The notes: generated from the letters alone by a model not told the origin. Positions 12,312 through 23,631 are shown, counted from the first letter of the stretch. The stretch is DNA of 64,000 nucleotides from Euptelea pleiosperma (GCA_035048495.1 CM068551.1:17238248-17302247), one strand, 5' to 3'. Made by a program: numbers and translations.

Positions 12312-12583
12312 CAAGGTTTTAAATGGTCCATTACACCGTTAGAACAGTCCATTAATGTTACCATTATGACCAGTATAATGACGGTTTATAATGTGTCACA
12401 TCAGTCACGTGTAAACGGAGTATTAATATTTTATTATTTTTAAAAAAAAAAAAAAACGGTTGTTTACCAAATAATAGCTGCTAGCTATAGCGCTAAGCCC
12501 AATTTTTTTGGATTTGAGCACTATTTTCTAATAATATAACAGGGCCGGGGCATTACCGTTATGGCGGCATTTTTTTAACCGTG
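12312..12583. mobile_element. Old hAT-type MITE
   Basis: It starts caaggttttaaatgg and ends ttttttaaccgtg, with interior words such as gttaccattatgac and cattaccgttatgg, like the elements at 18452-18844 and 19399-19753. Flanking octamers catctaag and gtcctaag agree at 5 of 8 positions, so the target duplication is eroded or misplaced. Confidence 0.45.
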
Positions 12584-12589
12584 GTCCTA

Positions 12590-13960
12590 AGGACTATACT
12601 AAAATTTTCCTTTCGCGAAAGCTACAAAACTTAGTAGTGGGTGGGGAGTCCGCGCACTGTGTTCATATATAGACTGGGTGGCACGAAGGCACCAAACTTA
12701 GTGGGTTGAGGACGATTATAGATTAGATTGTGAGAGAAAAGTCTGAGAAGTAAGAAATAAGTGGTTTTATCTTTTGAATTAAAAGACTTTTTTACTTAAA
12801 AAATATATTTTTATGGAATAAATACTTTTATAAAAAATGATCATCTAAACAATCTATTATTTTAGGGAAAAGTCTTCTTGTGGAAAAAAAAACTTTTTCA
12901 AGTAAAAAAATTGCGATCCAAAAACTCCATTATTCTACCATTTGGTGTGAAATCTTTTAGAAATACTTTCCAACTAAATATGTGTTGAACCTTGAACATA
13001 TGTCATGTCTGTATAAAAAGTCTTAAGTCTTAATACCCATTTGTATAAAAAGTCTCAAAGCATGTGATACGTGACATATCACTTATTGGAGAGCCATCAT
13101 GACCATCTTAGGTAGAGATCGCAGTAAGTCTTGCATACAAGTTTTTCAACATTTATGCATTTCAAGGGCTACGAGGGCACTCACCGCCACATATATTGTA
13201 TGAATTTCTTCTTAATCTAAGGCTGCGTTTGGGTAAGCTTAAAACTTATCTGAAGTGCTTACCCAGTAGCACTTATATGAAAGTGCTTAAGTTAAGCTAT
13301 TTTTACCATTTGGTAATCATATATAAAAAAAAAAAAGAGCTTTCTTAAAAAATTTCTTAAAAGTCCCTTTTATGGTGTTTGGTAAAATAGTGTTTTTTAA
13401 CATCTAAAAGTAGTTAAATGCATTAAAACACTGATCAAGCTGGAGATGACCATGTGATGCATAGAGAATGTTTTGCTCAATGACGTTTTTTATCTGAGTG
13501 ATCAGGTGAACTTAAAAATGCCATGTGGCACACTCTTAGAGACCAATGACCATATGGATGTTTGGGCCATACTTAGGTGGACTTACATCCCAAAAATCAA
13601 CCTGATTATGGGTCATGCGCAACCTAAGAGATGACTCAAGTCACCCAACAATGGGCAGACTTATCACATATGTCGATTTTTATTTTTATTTTAAATTAGA
13701 AGTACATAAATGACAGTAAAGAACCACGCACCTAGTGTGTTGTTTTCTTGTTTATTATTTTTATAAAAACAGGGAATGGTGTGCGGACCTGTTCATTCTT
13801 AAATGCCCAGATAATTCATTCAAGAGGTTAGCCTTGGGAACCTATGTACAGATTCTTAACATCAGCAGGTTCATTCATCCATTTTCTAAGAAAAAATTAT
13901 GGAACTGCTACAAATATTTCAAAGGGTACCTATTTCAAAATATTGAAGAACTACTCAAGA
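12590..13960. other. Intergenic, no gene seen
   Basis: AT-rich sequence without a supported gene. About 13490-13610 is half of a fold-back MITE related to 24849-25222 (catgtggcacactctt, ccatatggatgtttgg, cccaaaaatcaacctgatta). A short homopurine and poly-A tract lies at 13323-13337. Confidence 0.6.
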
Positions 13961-13976
13961 AACAACAACACTCTTT

Positions 13977-15418
13977 TTTTTTTTTTTTTGAAAGGTAAAA
14001 GGGAGATTTATTAAAGCACTTGGAGGCTGAGGGAGCCTGCCAAGGCAAGAGACGAAGAAACAAGGAAGAAAAAGCAAACCACAAAAGAAAACAAAACACG
14101 AAAGCAAACCCAACACCCGGGTAACAACCCAAACCGATCAAACTCTCCTAATCAGAGATGACCAACCAAACACCACATCTTCAAAATTGAGACCCCTCCC
14201 CTCATCATATAGTTTGACCCAAGCGAAAATAAGACCCTTGATCTCCAAAATGAGAGCTTCTAACGAGGAACATCTCCCCTCAAAGACCATATTATTCCGC
14301 TCTCTCCAGATACCCCAAACTATAGCTAGCGGGACAAGGATCCATAACTTTCTCCCAAGGTCCCCAAAAGCTTTGCAGCGCCATGCAAAAAGCAGATCTC
14401 TGAATGACATAGGAATAGCCCAACTGAATCCGGACTCTGCACAAAACTTGGACCAAATTGCCCAAGCCACTCTACAATGCAGGAAAAGATGCTCACAAGA
14501 CTCACCACTCTCGAAACACATGGGGCAATGGTCGATCACTCCAACGCCTCTCTTCCACAGCAAGTCCATGGTCTGGACTCTGCTTCGGACCACACACCAA
14601 GCAAAGAATCGCACTTTAGAAGGGGCCCTGTTACTCCACATCCCGGCTACTGGGAAGATCTCGGGCTCCCCATCATCTAAAGCCTCATAAAAAGAGCGTA
14701 CAGAGAATTTGCCTTTGCTGTCATGCTTCCACCATCTGATATCTTCCACTTGACTAAGAACAGGGTAATCCCCAACTCTCAGTAGAAGGTTTGCCACACG
14801 TGACGTTTCTCCATCATTGAGGTTCCTCCTAAATCCGAAATCCCAGGCTGGTACAGCATCACCTGCAACCTGCATCTCACTAACAGTGGCCAATTTTGTT
14901 CTGGAGATAGAATAAAGATCATGAAAATCAGATTCTAGCTCGAACTCAAAACACCAAATGTCTTTCCAAAATAGCACTTTATTCCCTTTCCCTACCTTGA
15001 AGACAACCCATTCTTCAAATTTTTGCAACCCTCTCATAATCCCCCTCCAAACTCCACACCCGTATCTGCCTCTAGGATGCCTACTGACCCAGCCCGCCAC
15101 ACTCTCACCATATATCCCAGAAATCACTCTATGCCACAAGCTGTCTCTCTCAGAGCTAAAACGCCACAGCCATTTGCCTCTCAACGCTTCGCACATGCTC
15201 CTAAGCTTCCTAATACCCAAATCACCTTTTTCTCTAGACTTAGTGATAATCTTCCATCCGACAAGACACAACTTCTGACCTTCCCCATTCCCACTCCACA
15301 AAAAGTTTTGCATTATTTTGACAATCCTCTTTTCCACACTAGCAGGCATAGCAAAGAGAGACATGAAGTACAATGGCAAGCTGGAGAGGGTGCTTTTGAT
15401 TAGCACCAATCTACCCCC
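13977..15418 (-). mobile_element. 5'-truncated LINE with 11-bp target duplication
   Basis: The copy runs on the minus strand and ends in a poly(A) tail (T run at 13974-13989) after a typical 3' end with AATAAA (plus-strand tttatt near 14009). The exact duplication caacactcttt lies at 13966-13976 and 15419-15429, and it marks a normal target-primed insertion. The 5' truncation falls just before the GGRLVLIKS motif. Confidence 0.9.
14138..15418 (-). pseudogene. LINE ORF2 C-terminal part (RT thumb to zf-RVT)
   Basis: An uninterrupted frame of about 427 codons inside the truncated LINE. From the N-terminus it shows GGRLVLIKSTLSSLPLYFMS, the post-catalytic segment of the L1-type reverse transcriptase. 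Next comes GDLGIRKLRSMCEALRGKWL, then the zf-RVT zinc-binding region near the C-terminus (RVQTMDLLWKRG, CPMCFESGESCEHLFLHC) and the WGIWRERNNMVFEG tail. The endonuclease and the catalytic (F/Y)ADD part are missing, so it cannot mobilise itself. The apparent start codon at 15442 lies in flanking DNA beyond the target duplication. The open frame with no stops suggests a young insertion. Confidence 0.9.
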
Positions 15419-15580
15419 CAACACTCTTTGTACAACACTCACACATTCAGATGTTTTGTTCTAATTGATACACCCTAAACCCTCATCCCAACCTCTATTT
15501 ATAAAGGTGGGATTTCAAGAGATTTAACCAACTTACTAATATTGTCTGCATTCTAGATTATTCTATATTGATTTTTAACA

Positions 15581-16290
15581 GAGAAGTTGAATTGGTTGAG
15601 TAGAGATTTTGGCTATAGCTGGGCTACTCCTTCGTCAATCAAAAACTTGCTCTTGGCTTGGCAGTGCAAGGAGTTTGATGGGCTAGGAAAAAGGTTGTGG
15701 GCTTTAACCCCACTCGCTATCCTTTGGGGAATATGGAAAGAACGCAACTGCAGGGTTTTCGAGGGGAGGAAATCTTCCATCGAAGCTATCTTGTTAGAGA
15801 TTCGTGGGCTTGTTTATTTTTGAATCAAATTGTATGATGAAGGGAGAGGCATTAGATTTGAGGATATGATTTTTGGGTGGTCATCCTTGTTAGGAAGAAG
15901 CTGAGGTGATTTTTGTTTGGTTGTTTTTCTCGTCTTTTCTTTCTTTTTGTTGTTGCTTTTCTATCTTTATCTTGGTAGGCTTCCTCAGCCTCCAAGCTAA
16001 TAATAAAGCTCGTTTACCTTTTCGAAAAAAAAAAAAATTGAATTGGTTGAGTATCCTAATGAGATTCATATTGCAAAGGATTATCTCGGCGACACTTCTG
16101 CCATTGTTGTAGATGATGCCTAGTCTAATTACAGAGGTTTTTGATATTGGTGAGGGGACCATGAATTGAGAGAATTAAAAGGTTGGTCTTCCATTTAATC
16201 AGAGCATCTGCTTCTGTTCTTTGTGATGATGGTATCTTCAATGGAATGACAAACAAAAAGAGAAGGAGAAGGTTATTGAATTGGTGTCAT
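15581..16290 (-). pseudogene. RLK-E: 5' remnant of an RLK-A-like gene
   Basis: The minus-strand sequence from 16290 down to 16038, resuming at 15602-15581 after the LINE, matches the first ~100 codons of RLK-A (for example NNGRSVAEIIL against [11 protein letters not shown], then ILNQFN). It is broken: codon 6 is TAA (MTPIQ*), and other frame changes follow. Everything past the first LRRs is absent. Upstream (16291-19110) is a matching copy of the RLK-A promoter region carrying several insertions. It lies in the same orientation as RLK-A, about 5 kb away, so it is a partial tandem copy. Confidence 0.85.
15603..16037 (+). mobile_element. Short LINE 3' insertion with 16-bp target duplication
   Basis: A second copy of the same LINE family, on the plus strand and cut down to its last ~435 bp. 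The protein-like segment SWATPSSIKNLLLAWQCKEF ... WGIWKERNCRVFEG ... KLYDEGRGIRFED aligns with the end of the 14138-15418 frame but has an in-frame stop near 15822. It ends in an A run at 16025-16037. The duplication ttgaattggttgagta is present at 15587-15602 and 16038-16053. The target is RLK sequence: the LINE landed inside the RLK-derived pseudogene fragment. Confidence 0.9.
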
Positions 16291-16407
16291 GGATCCTAAT
16301 AGGTTACCATTTGATCATGTTCCCATCCGTATCATCCTTACAGATTTTCTTTCTTGCTAGTAAGAGAGAGAGAGTCAAAGTCAATACGTGGATAGAGTGG
16401 TGTGAAC

Positions 16408-17166
16408 CAGTGTTCTAAAAAGCGGATCGGACCGACGGTCAGACCAGGTCCAACCGGAAATTTTAAGAAGTCGGTCTGGTTCATTTGAAACCGGTATTTC
16501 TTCAAGAACCGACGGTTTTTATCGAATTGGTGGTTCAATCATTGAACCAACAAAACCGAAGGTTGTTTTGAACCGAAAGTGCACTCTTCCACCATATTGG
16601 AATTTGGAAGGAAAAAAAGCTCTTTTGAAGTTACCTTTAATAACTTGGCATAAAAGGGAACTCATATTTAATTGCAAATAAAATAGTAATGCATTTGAAG
16701 AAGGAAGAAAGAGTTGCCAAATGGGGAAGTTTTTGCAGTTTGGCATTACTAAAATCTCACAAATCGAGGCTCATCAAATATTTCCTTACAAAATCATTTA
16801 TTGCATTTGAAGAAGGAAAAATGAGTTTACAAATGGAGATGTTTCTGCACTAAGTCACAGATCAGACCTTATCAAACTGGCCTTTTTTAAAAGCCGTTGG
16901 ATTGGTCTATCCTTTTGATGGTTAGGATCATCTAATGATCATATCTTATGATTGAATTTATGTTTAATACTTTTTTTTAAGTAGTTTCTATTTACCTACC
17001 AAAAAGAAAACTATTGTTGGTAGCTTTAAATGTGAAAAATACTGCTATTTTCCTAAAAAAATCTAAAATATTGAAAAATATAAACTGGTCCAACTGGTTT
17101 GAACCGTGGTCTGACCTATTTTACAAAATTTCAGGTTCGGTCATCGGTTCGGTTTTTAAAACATTG
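16408..17166. mobile_element. hAT-type MITE, 759 bp
   Basis: The ends are cagtgttctaaaaa and ttttaaaacattg (inverted: caatgttttaaaa). The 8-bp target duplication gtgtgaac lies at 16400-16407 and 17167-17174. Subterminal words are of the type gaccggtc / aaccgg..cggttcggt. It has no transposase. It split a sequence that is still continuous upstream of RLK-A (agttgtgtgaacggagatg near 10790). Confidence 0.88.
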
Positions 17167-17195
17167 GTGTGAACAGAGATGAGGATGGATAGTCA

Positions 17196-18183
17196 AAGGT
17201 CTACCATGTTGATATAGAACAAGTTGCTGAACAGTTTCTGAAACGTGAAGATTGTCAAAAATCAAGTTAGAAACAACTTCATATGCTCATAGGATGTCTT
17301 GAGGAGATCTATGTGTTGAAGTGTACATGTTAGAAAATTAATCCAGAGATTCGTTATCGCATTTTGGAGACCAAAAGAGGTCATTTCAGGCCTCAAATCA
17401 CAATTTTTAGGAAAATTACTAATTTTTTTATAATTTTTCGTTATGTTATATTTTCCTATTTTGGGTTCGGGCTTGTTTTTTGGGAAGTCTTAGTTTAGTA
17501 GCTTATGTATAATTTAAGAGTTCCATCAGAATTAGGATTTTTGCTTTTTTTTTTTAGTAAGTTTTCTAATTTCAGTCAAATTAAGGTTTCGATTTTCTAT
17601 TTAAGCTTAGTTATGTTATGAACTAGTAGGTGGCCTGTGCCCACGGCACTCTCCGACGAAGCATTTACCAAAATTGGGTGTGAGTGGCTTAGATCCACCA
17701 TCCATTTGGGGTGATAAGATCTCAGCCATCCTTTGTGAAGCCGATAAGAGGGGGGATAAGTAGCTTCTCTGTTTTGTTATATAGATGTATAGTGGGTGGC
17801 CCGTGCCATTGGCATTCCACTACAAAGCATTACCCAAAATTGGGTGTGAGTGGTTGAGATCCATAGTCCATTTGGGAGATAAGATCTCGGCCATCCTTTG
17901 TGAAGCCGATAAGAGGGATATAAGTGGGGAGACAATTTCCATATTAAATTAATCCAACAGTCTTAATTTTATTTTATGTAAGGGTTGATATGGGCCCTTG
18001 GATATATGTAGCCTATAAGAGGGAGAGACACCCACTGTGTTTTGTTATATAGATAGAGGATATAATTAAATTTTAAGTATTTTCTTTGGGTTTTCCATGC
18101 GTTTCTCCTTGTGGATTCAAGGTCGTGTTTTCAGTAGAAGACGGAGATCTTCTTCCTTGTTCATACCAAAGGTTTCACTGAAC
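17196..18183. mobile_element. Probable solo LTR with Helitron-like units inside
   Basis: These 988 bp interrupt the RLK-E promoter copy between gtca (17192-17195) and gtca (18184-18187). RLK-A has one uninterrupted atagtcaggat at this place. The end near 18090-18180 (ttccatgcgtttctccttgt, cagtagaagacggagatctt) reads like the 3' end of a plant LTR, but clean TG...CA ends are not visible. At 17623-18053 it holds two copies of the 160-170-bp Helitron-like unit described at 34014-35216. Confidence 0.5.
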
Positions 18184-18443
18184 GTCAGGATGGGGGCAAC
18201 TTCTATAATTGATCAGTCAAATTTTTCTCCCATAACCTACAATTGCCTCAGAAGGTCCAATAAATGGCTTCAGTAGGCTTTTATTTGATGAAATGAGCTT
18301 TAACGAATCATTTATAAACAGCTAAATCCTGGTCATCCATCTGCTAATTCTGCCATTGATCCATAACCTCTGAGCAGAGGTGCCACTGATCCTAACCATT
18401 CAATTAGTTGTTGCAAAGATGTCTACTCAATAACAGACTTGTG
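18184..18443 (-). pseudogene. Promoter copy of RLK-A type (detached)
   Basis: The plus strand reads gtcagga, then acttctataattga.cagtca, tacaattgcctcagaaggtc and caataaatgg. It is collinear with the RLK-A 5' flank at 10826-11020. It continues after the next MITE at 18853-19080 (gataacagccattgatgt, ctatttctctgt, caaagagagcaagttg), matching 11115-11290. This is promoter-like DNA of the dead RLK-E copy and has no gene behind it. Confidence 0.75.
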
Positions 18444-18451
18444 GTAGTAAC

Positions 18452-18844
18452 CAAGGTTTAAAGGGGACCGTTATAACGGTATAACGGACTGGGGGCGTTA
18501 CCGTTTTTTCTGTAATAACGAAAAAAACACTCAGGGGCAAAAACGGAAAAAATGGGAAAATAATGGAAAAAAAAACGGAAAAAATAGTGCTGAAATTCAA
18601 ATTTTGAATTTTAAAATTTGAATTTCAAAATTTCAAAAATGGAAAATAAATGGAAAATAAAGGAAAATAACGGCCATTTTTTTTCACAGAATTTTCCAGA
18701 AAATAACGGTCGTTATTTTCTTTATAACGGAAAATAACGGCCGTTATTTTCTGGGCGTTTTAATGGTCCATAACGTAACAGGGTAGGTCCGAATCCGTTA
18801 TAAAGGCCGTTATTTTCTTTATAACGGCCGTTTTTTAAACCTTG
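18452..18844. mobile_element. hAT-type MITE with TTATAACGG repeats
   Basis: It is 393 bp, ending caaggtttaaa and tttaaaccttg (perfect 11-bp inverted ends). The perfect 8-bp duplication gtagtaac lies at 18444-18451 and 18845-18852. The interior is rich in ataacggcc, accgttttttc and aatttcaaaatttg palindromes. No coding capacity. Confidence 0.92.
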
Positions 18845-19179
18845 GTAGTAACCAAACACCGGCCATAAATTACATGTAAGGTACGTACCCCTCTTGTTTG
18901 ATGCCATAAAATCTTGTTAGTGAAATAATTTAGGGCCCTCTTTGATAACAGCCATTGATGTGAGGCTTTCCTTGTCATTTTCTCAATTTTCAAAACTGGT
19001 TGTTACAGGTTATCAATTCTCTATTTCTCTGTGTGATTTTGTTCCAGGAAAACAATACAAAGAGAGCAAGTTGTATGGACCCCACATCATATGATGTGGG
19101 GTCCATAAAATATATGGACCCCCACATGCCAAATGTGTCCACGCAAGAAATGTTGTAATTGCCCAGGCAAGGTTCGTTG

Positions 19180-19347
19180 TCCATGGACGTTGTCATGGTG
19201 CATGGTGTTGGTATTTTTTATTGGTCAAGTGCACTTCACTCAGTTTAATAATTAATTAAATTTTAAAACTGATTTGCATTTAATTTGAAATACAATTTGG
19301 CCAATGACAAAACTGACACCACTGTGCACCATGACAATGTCCGTGGA
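19180..19347. mobile_element. Short terminal-inverted-repeat element
   Basis: The left arm tccatggacgttgtcatggt returns inverted at the right end (accatgacaatgtccgtgga), arms about 33 bp long. The right flank caccatg...ggaccatgtgatcat resembles the ends of the 2678-3561 element, so this may be an internally deleted relative. Just before it, 19081-19125 has its own palindrome (ggaccccacatcatatgatg and its inverse). Confidence 0.5.
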
Positions 19348-19398
19348 CCCCGGACCATGTGATCATTACTCGTTCCTAATACCGTTTTTGGTTCAAAC

Positions 19399-19753
19399 CA
19401 TGGTTTTAAAAACGGCCGTTTAAACGGTAACGCTCCAAGCCCGTGTCCGTTAAAACCGTTTAAACACGTTTTATCGGTTTTGAAAAAAACAGCCGTTAAA
19501 ATCGCTTAAACAGCTGTTTTATTTTGAAAAAATTTGTAAAAAAATGGCCGTTAAAACCGTTTAATTTCCGTTAAATTCTATTTTTTTTTAATTTTCAAAT
19601 TTCAAAATTTGAATTTCAGCACCACTTTTTCCGTTTTATTCCGTTAAAATCGTTAAAATCTGTTTAATTCTATTTTGTTCCATTTTTGCCCCTGACTGTT
19701 TCAATCCGTTTTAACGGCCGTTTAACCATTAAAACGGCCTCCTTTAAACCTTG
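19399..19753. mobile_element. hAT-type MITE, sister of 18452-18844
   Basis: It is 355 bp, ending catggttttaaaaacggcc and, inverted, caaggtttaaaggaggcc. The perfect 8-bp duplication gttcaaac lies at 19391-19398 and 19754-19761. The interior has many ccgtttaa / ttaaacgg words. Same family as 18452-18844; decayed relatives are visible at 34260-34385, 34610-34800 and 35285-35415. Confidence 0.9.
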
Positions 19754-19994
19754 GTTCAAACATCAAACCCGTTCCCTTTGACTTCTAAATCAGTTGTCAC
19801 TTCTTGTGGAAGTTTTGGCGCACTGTCACTATAGGAGGAAGGAAAAAAAATAAAAATTAAAGGTGTGGTAGATAGAAAATCATCCTGATTAGTGACTTGT
19901 AGGCGCTGGATTGGACTTATTTTCATGGGTTGATCTCAATTGTGGGAATTTGAGCAGTTTTTGAGGTACAAAGATCCAACGTTCATGTATACCC

Positions 19995-20178
19995 CTCGAG
20001 GGTCAAACTCTGTTGCTCATGTTATTGCCTCTAGGGCATAGTTTTGGACTGTCGCTAAGGAGTGGTCAAATACTCTCCTTTCCTAGCTCCAGACAACCAT
20101 TTTGTCGGATGAGAGTACTCGCTACTCCTAGTGTTTCCTTCGGCTTATAATACAACTATTTGCTTACAAAAAAAAAAT
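19995..20178 (+). pseudogene. RNase H-like tail of a LINE-type element
   Basis: One frame reads RGSNSVAHVIASRA, then a stop, the end of the RNase H domain (R.SN.vAH.lA..A) carried by many plant LINEs and related ORFs. After about 130 bp the sequence ends in an A run (20168-20178). Too short to assign to a subfamily. Confidence 0.6.
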
Positions 20179-20398
20179 GTAAATTTGAACAATTAGAAGA
20201 AAAAATATTAAGAGAAATTGAAGAGATTCATATTGTAAGCTTTTTGAATTTCTTCATTATCTTCATGGTAGATTTCTTCATTATCATTGTCACTTAATTA
20301 TATTTAGATTCATCTTTATTGTAATTTAATATATAATTAGGATTGAATTTTATCATTAAACTTTTATTTGTTCAAATTCTGTCGTTATCACTAGTTGA

Positions 20399-20632
20399 AT
20401 GTGTTTTACTATTACTGTTAAAAGTAGGCAGGCTTTGAACAACCAGATAAGAATCAGTTCCACTTTCAAGGGGTTTCGTCTGTCTCTCGCCCATTTATCT
20501 CCGGATGGAAGCATTGAGTATAAGTTCAACACTGAAATGGCTCCTGACCGCTTTGAACTCCAGAGGATGCAGAAAAATAGCAGTGAGTCATTCTGAGCCT
20601 ACGCTCAGCGATGGAGAGAGCTAGCTCCCAAG
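20399..20632 (+). pseudogene. Ty3/gypsy gag fragment
   Basis: The frame contains YKFNTEMAPDRFELQRMQK, then SSESF*AYAQRWRELAPK. This matches the plant Retrotrans_gag signature (fNTe.APdr..Lq.mkkk..EsFreYaqRWReLAaqv), with TGA in place of the Arg codon before the AYAQRW segment. Only about 75 codons remain and no neighbouring pol is seen. Dead fragment. Confidence 0.75.
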
Positions 20633-20673
20633 TGACTTTCATAGCCTTAGTTTTATCTTTATTATTAGTACAT

Positions 20674-21354
20674 TACTTCCAATGTGACAAAATCCTCTGC
20701 ACTTGTAGCATTGAACTTCTTCTTTAAGATTTTCTTCTTTGTTAGATTTTTATAAAATTTTCTTCTTTTGGGTTCGAAGTTTCTTTTGTCTTTTTCCTTA
20801 AAGAAATTTCTAAATCTCTTATTTATTAAAGCAATTTTTTCTTCTAGTTCATTAGCGTTATTTGAGTCATTTTCTCTTATTTAGTATTTAAAAAAATTTA
20901 AAATAATTTTTTTTATTAATAGGTTGTAATTTTAGTTTAAAAGATTGAATAGATCCTATTAGTTTTTCTATTTTAATGTTATCTATATCTTTACTTTCTT
21001 TTATATCAGTTATTTTAAGATGATATTTATAAGTTAATAGAATCCAATAAATGTTTTATCTTCATTCATATTAATTAAATCAAATTGAGTAGTCATCATT
21101 TGAAGTTTTGAAATTTTTACTGAATTAGTTCATTAATGAGTAGATTTTAAAATATCCCAAGCTTGTTTAGCAGTATCACATGCAATAATCATTTTAAATT
21201 CAACAGAAGATAAAGCACAGTAGATAACATTCAAAGTTTTATTATGAACATTATAAGTATCCTTTTCAATAGTAGACCATTTATCTTTACTCTTATTTTT
21301 AGTGTAGGTCAAGTCACCTTCAGTAATAGATTCGGTGGGACAAGTCCATCCCAT
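20674..21354 (-). pseudogene. Ty1/copia gag fragment
   Basis: The minus-strand frame 21354-21133 contains KDTYNVHNKTLNVIYCALSS, then EFKMI..CDTAKQAWDILKSTH. This is the UBN2/DUF4219 gag signature of plant Ty1/copia elements (NaKAlnaI..aLs..EF..I..c.tAKeaWdiLe.tHeGt). Further along the strand, with frame breaks, 20718-20674 encodes a zinc knuckle VQCYKCRGFCHIGSN in which the last Cys is replaced by Asn. No pol region follows. Confidence 0.8.
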
Positions 21355-21418
21355 TTCAAAATATTCTCAAGCTCTTCTATCACACTTAAGTGATTAAATC
21401 TTTCATATAAGTGTTCGA

Positions 21419-21430
21419 CTTTGATACCAA
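21419..21430 (-). other. Primer-binding site (initiator tRNA-Met type)
   Basis: The minus strand reads ttggtatcaaag, one base from the usual plant copia primer-binding word tggtatcagag. It sits between the gag remnant (lower coordinates) and LTR-like DNA (higher coordinates), the expected order for a minus-strand element. Confidence 0.65.
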
Positions 21431-21431
21431 T

Positions 21432-22600
21432 TATAACTCCCTTAGTATTGATACGAAAAGACCTATGGGGCAAATATGTCTATTTTAAATTTATTGTTAA
21501 GTTGATAGTTAATAAATATGATTTAACTTAAACAAATGATCAACAAGAATCAACTTAAACAAATTAGAGAAATAGAGATACACAATCTACAACACAAAGA
21601 TGTGTAGTGGTTTAATTTGGAGTCGTAACACCTACATCCACTCTTAAAAACCTCTATCGAGCTATCACATTTTTAATTCAATTACATAAGAAACTTACAC
21701 TGATTGAATAGGGTAAAGGACCTAGTCTCGATCGTAATCGATAGAACAGAGTAAGGTCGCAACAAGCTCTAGCTCAGTCAAAACTTATCTTAACTCACGC
21801 AAAAAAAAAGTATAGAGAAAGTATTTTAATATGAAGAGTTTTTTTTTAAAATATTTCCTAACAAACAAAAAATTTTGATGTTGTTAAAGCGCAAAGTCAA
21901 GTAAACCAACTCAGACAGCCAACAAGATGATCTATAGATCACAAGCTCAAACAAATATTTCCTCAAAACAAAGACAGAAGACATAGGAGATATTTCTCAC
22001 AACAAAGAAACTCAAATGATGTTTAAGGAAGTTCAAAAGAATCAATGAGAAAGGTGTAAAGATTAATTGACTGATCGACCTGTACCACCGATCGCCCTTT
22101 CTCTAGGAAAATCCACTAAAAGCCCCAGTCGATCGACCACTTAAACCGATCATCCTTTCCCTCCAAAAGAGCAAATTTATGCTCTGTTAATCCTTTTAAA
22201 GGTCAAGGGTCAATAGATGGATCGAAGATAGTTTTATGCCCATCCAAAGACGGCCATCAAGCAAGTCGAGAACTCTCCGTGTCTTGGTGGTTCTAATCTT
22301 CTCAGCACTCCAAGTTCTTTGGGTTTTAAGTATTTTGATCACCAAGTCAAGTTCTTCACTCTAAGTCTGATGAACATGCGATCTCTCGTAATTATGGTTA
22401 CATAAATGAAACTTAGAGATTTCTTAAGATTGATAACACAAGGATTATATCTTTATCAGAGTATGTTCCGTAGTTCGATAGATACTCCAAAATCTCAAAG
22501 AAACTTAATTCATGAGCTGTATGGGTCTCCCAGACAAAAATTTCCTTATCATAGTACACTTTCAACATCAAAAGGACTCAAATGAAGGAATAAGGGAGTT
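21432..22600 (-). mobile_element. LTR-like region of the copia element
   Basis: Non-coding sequence upstream of the primer-binding site of the minus-strand copia remnant. Near 22070-22150 it has a cluster of gatcgacc / ccgatcgcc / cgatcgacc words, comparable with the palindrome clusters at 1495-1690 and 61080-61350. The outer LTR end is not defined. It stops before the MITE tract at about 22660. Confidence 0.5.
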
Positions 22601-22779
22601 TCCAATTCAGGAAGACTTCTAGTTCCATAGAGGGAAGGATGACTCAATGTTCATTACCATTCTTAAAGTAGGTCCTAAATCGTCCCCAATAGGAATGGTG
22701 ACAAACCATTCCGACATAGGTACCGTCCTAGACTGATGCATTAGGAACGGTTTTGAGCTATTCCTAAAAGGCTCACGAC

Positions 22780-23631
22780 TTTAGTTGCCAAGTTCGCGAA
22801 TTATTCGAGAATAATTCGCGAACAATTCGTTTTATAAGGCAAAACGAATTATTCGGCCGAACAATTCAAAAATTCAGAATTATTCGCGAATAATTAAGGT
22901 CATGCGATTAAAACTTGTTTTATTCGGGTAGATGATTAATTCGGCTAGAAAATAGAGTTATATAAAAATAAAAATAAAAAAAGGAAAAAAAATAAAAAAA
23001 CTCTAATTTCATTCTCGAATTCACGTTCCTCATTGTCTCCACTCTAATGCATATCTGCATGTGTTTGGGCATCCAAAGTTATCTCAATGGATATAAATAT
23101 TCAATATAATATTATAAGGTGCATATGAGATGTTTGTAATAAGGACACAGCTAGTTTCAAGGAATATTTGAATATAATTTTTTTAATAAGAAGCTTTTTT
23201 TAATCTTTTTACAAAGAGGAAACCTGAGGTGTTTGGTCAGTAATACTTAGTCTTGAGATCTCATTAGTCTCATGTGTTTGTTATGCTAAATATTTTTAGG
23301 TTCATTGATCCCATGAATGGATTCATCCCTTGTGAACCTACAAGCCAAAAACCAGCCTGATAGGTAGTTTGTAGTCGTTGGATTTTAGAAATTTTTTCAT
23401 TACAAACTTCATAAAACACATGGGTGGAAAACAACATTGGTTCCAATGTCCGAATTTTTAATATTGAATTTTTGGATCATAACCGAATGAAACAAGAATG
23501 AATACAGTTGCGAACTTTTACCGTTCTTCGAATTTTTGACCGAATTTTATTGGCGAATTTTTAGACCATAACCGAATTATACTCGAACTTTTGCCATCTC
23601 GAACTTTTTCCGTATCCAAACTTAACAACTA
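22780..23631. mobile_element. MITE with AATTCGCGAA arrays, 10-bp target duplication
   Basis: The ends are agttgccaagttcg (near 22783) and, inverted, tagttgttaagtttg (ending 23631). The flank ggctcacgac is duplicated at 22770-22779 and 23632-23641. The outer sequence (22670-22769 and 23642-23700; cctaaaaggctc, ttaggaacgg, ttaggaatgg) is itself repetitive, so this element inserted into another repeat. The internal words attcgcgaa and gaattattcg are the family hallmark. Confidence 0.8.
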
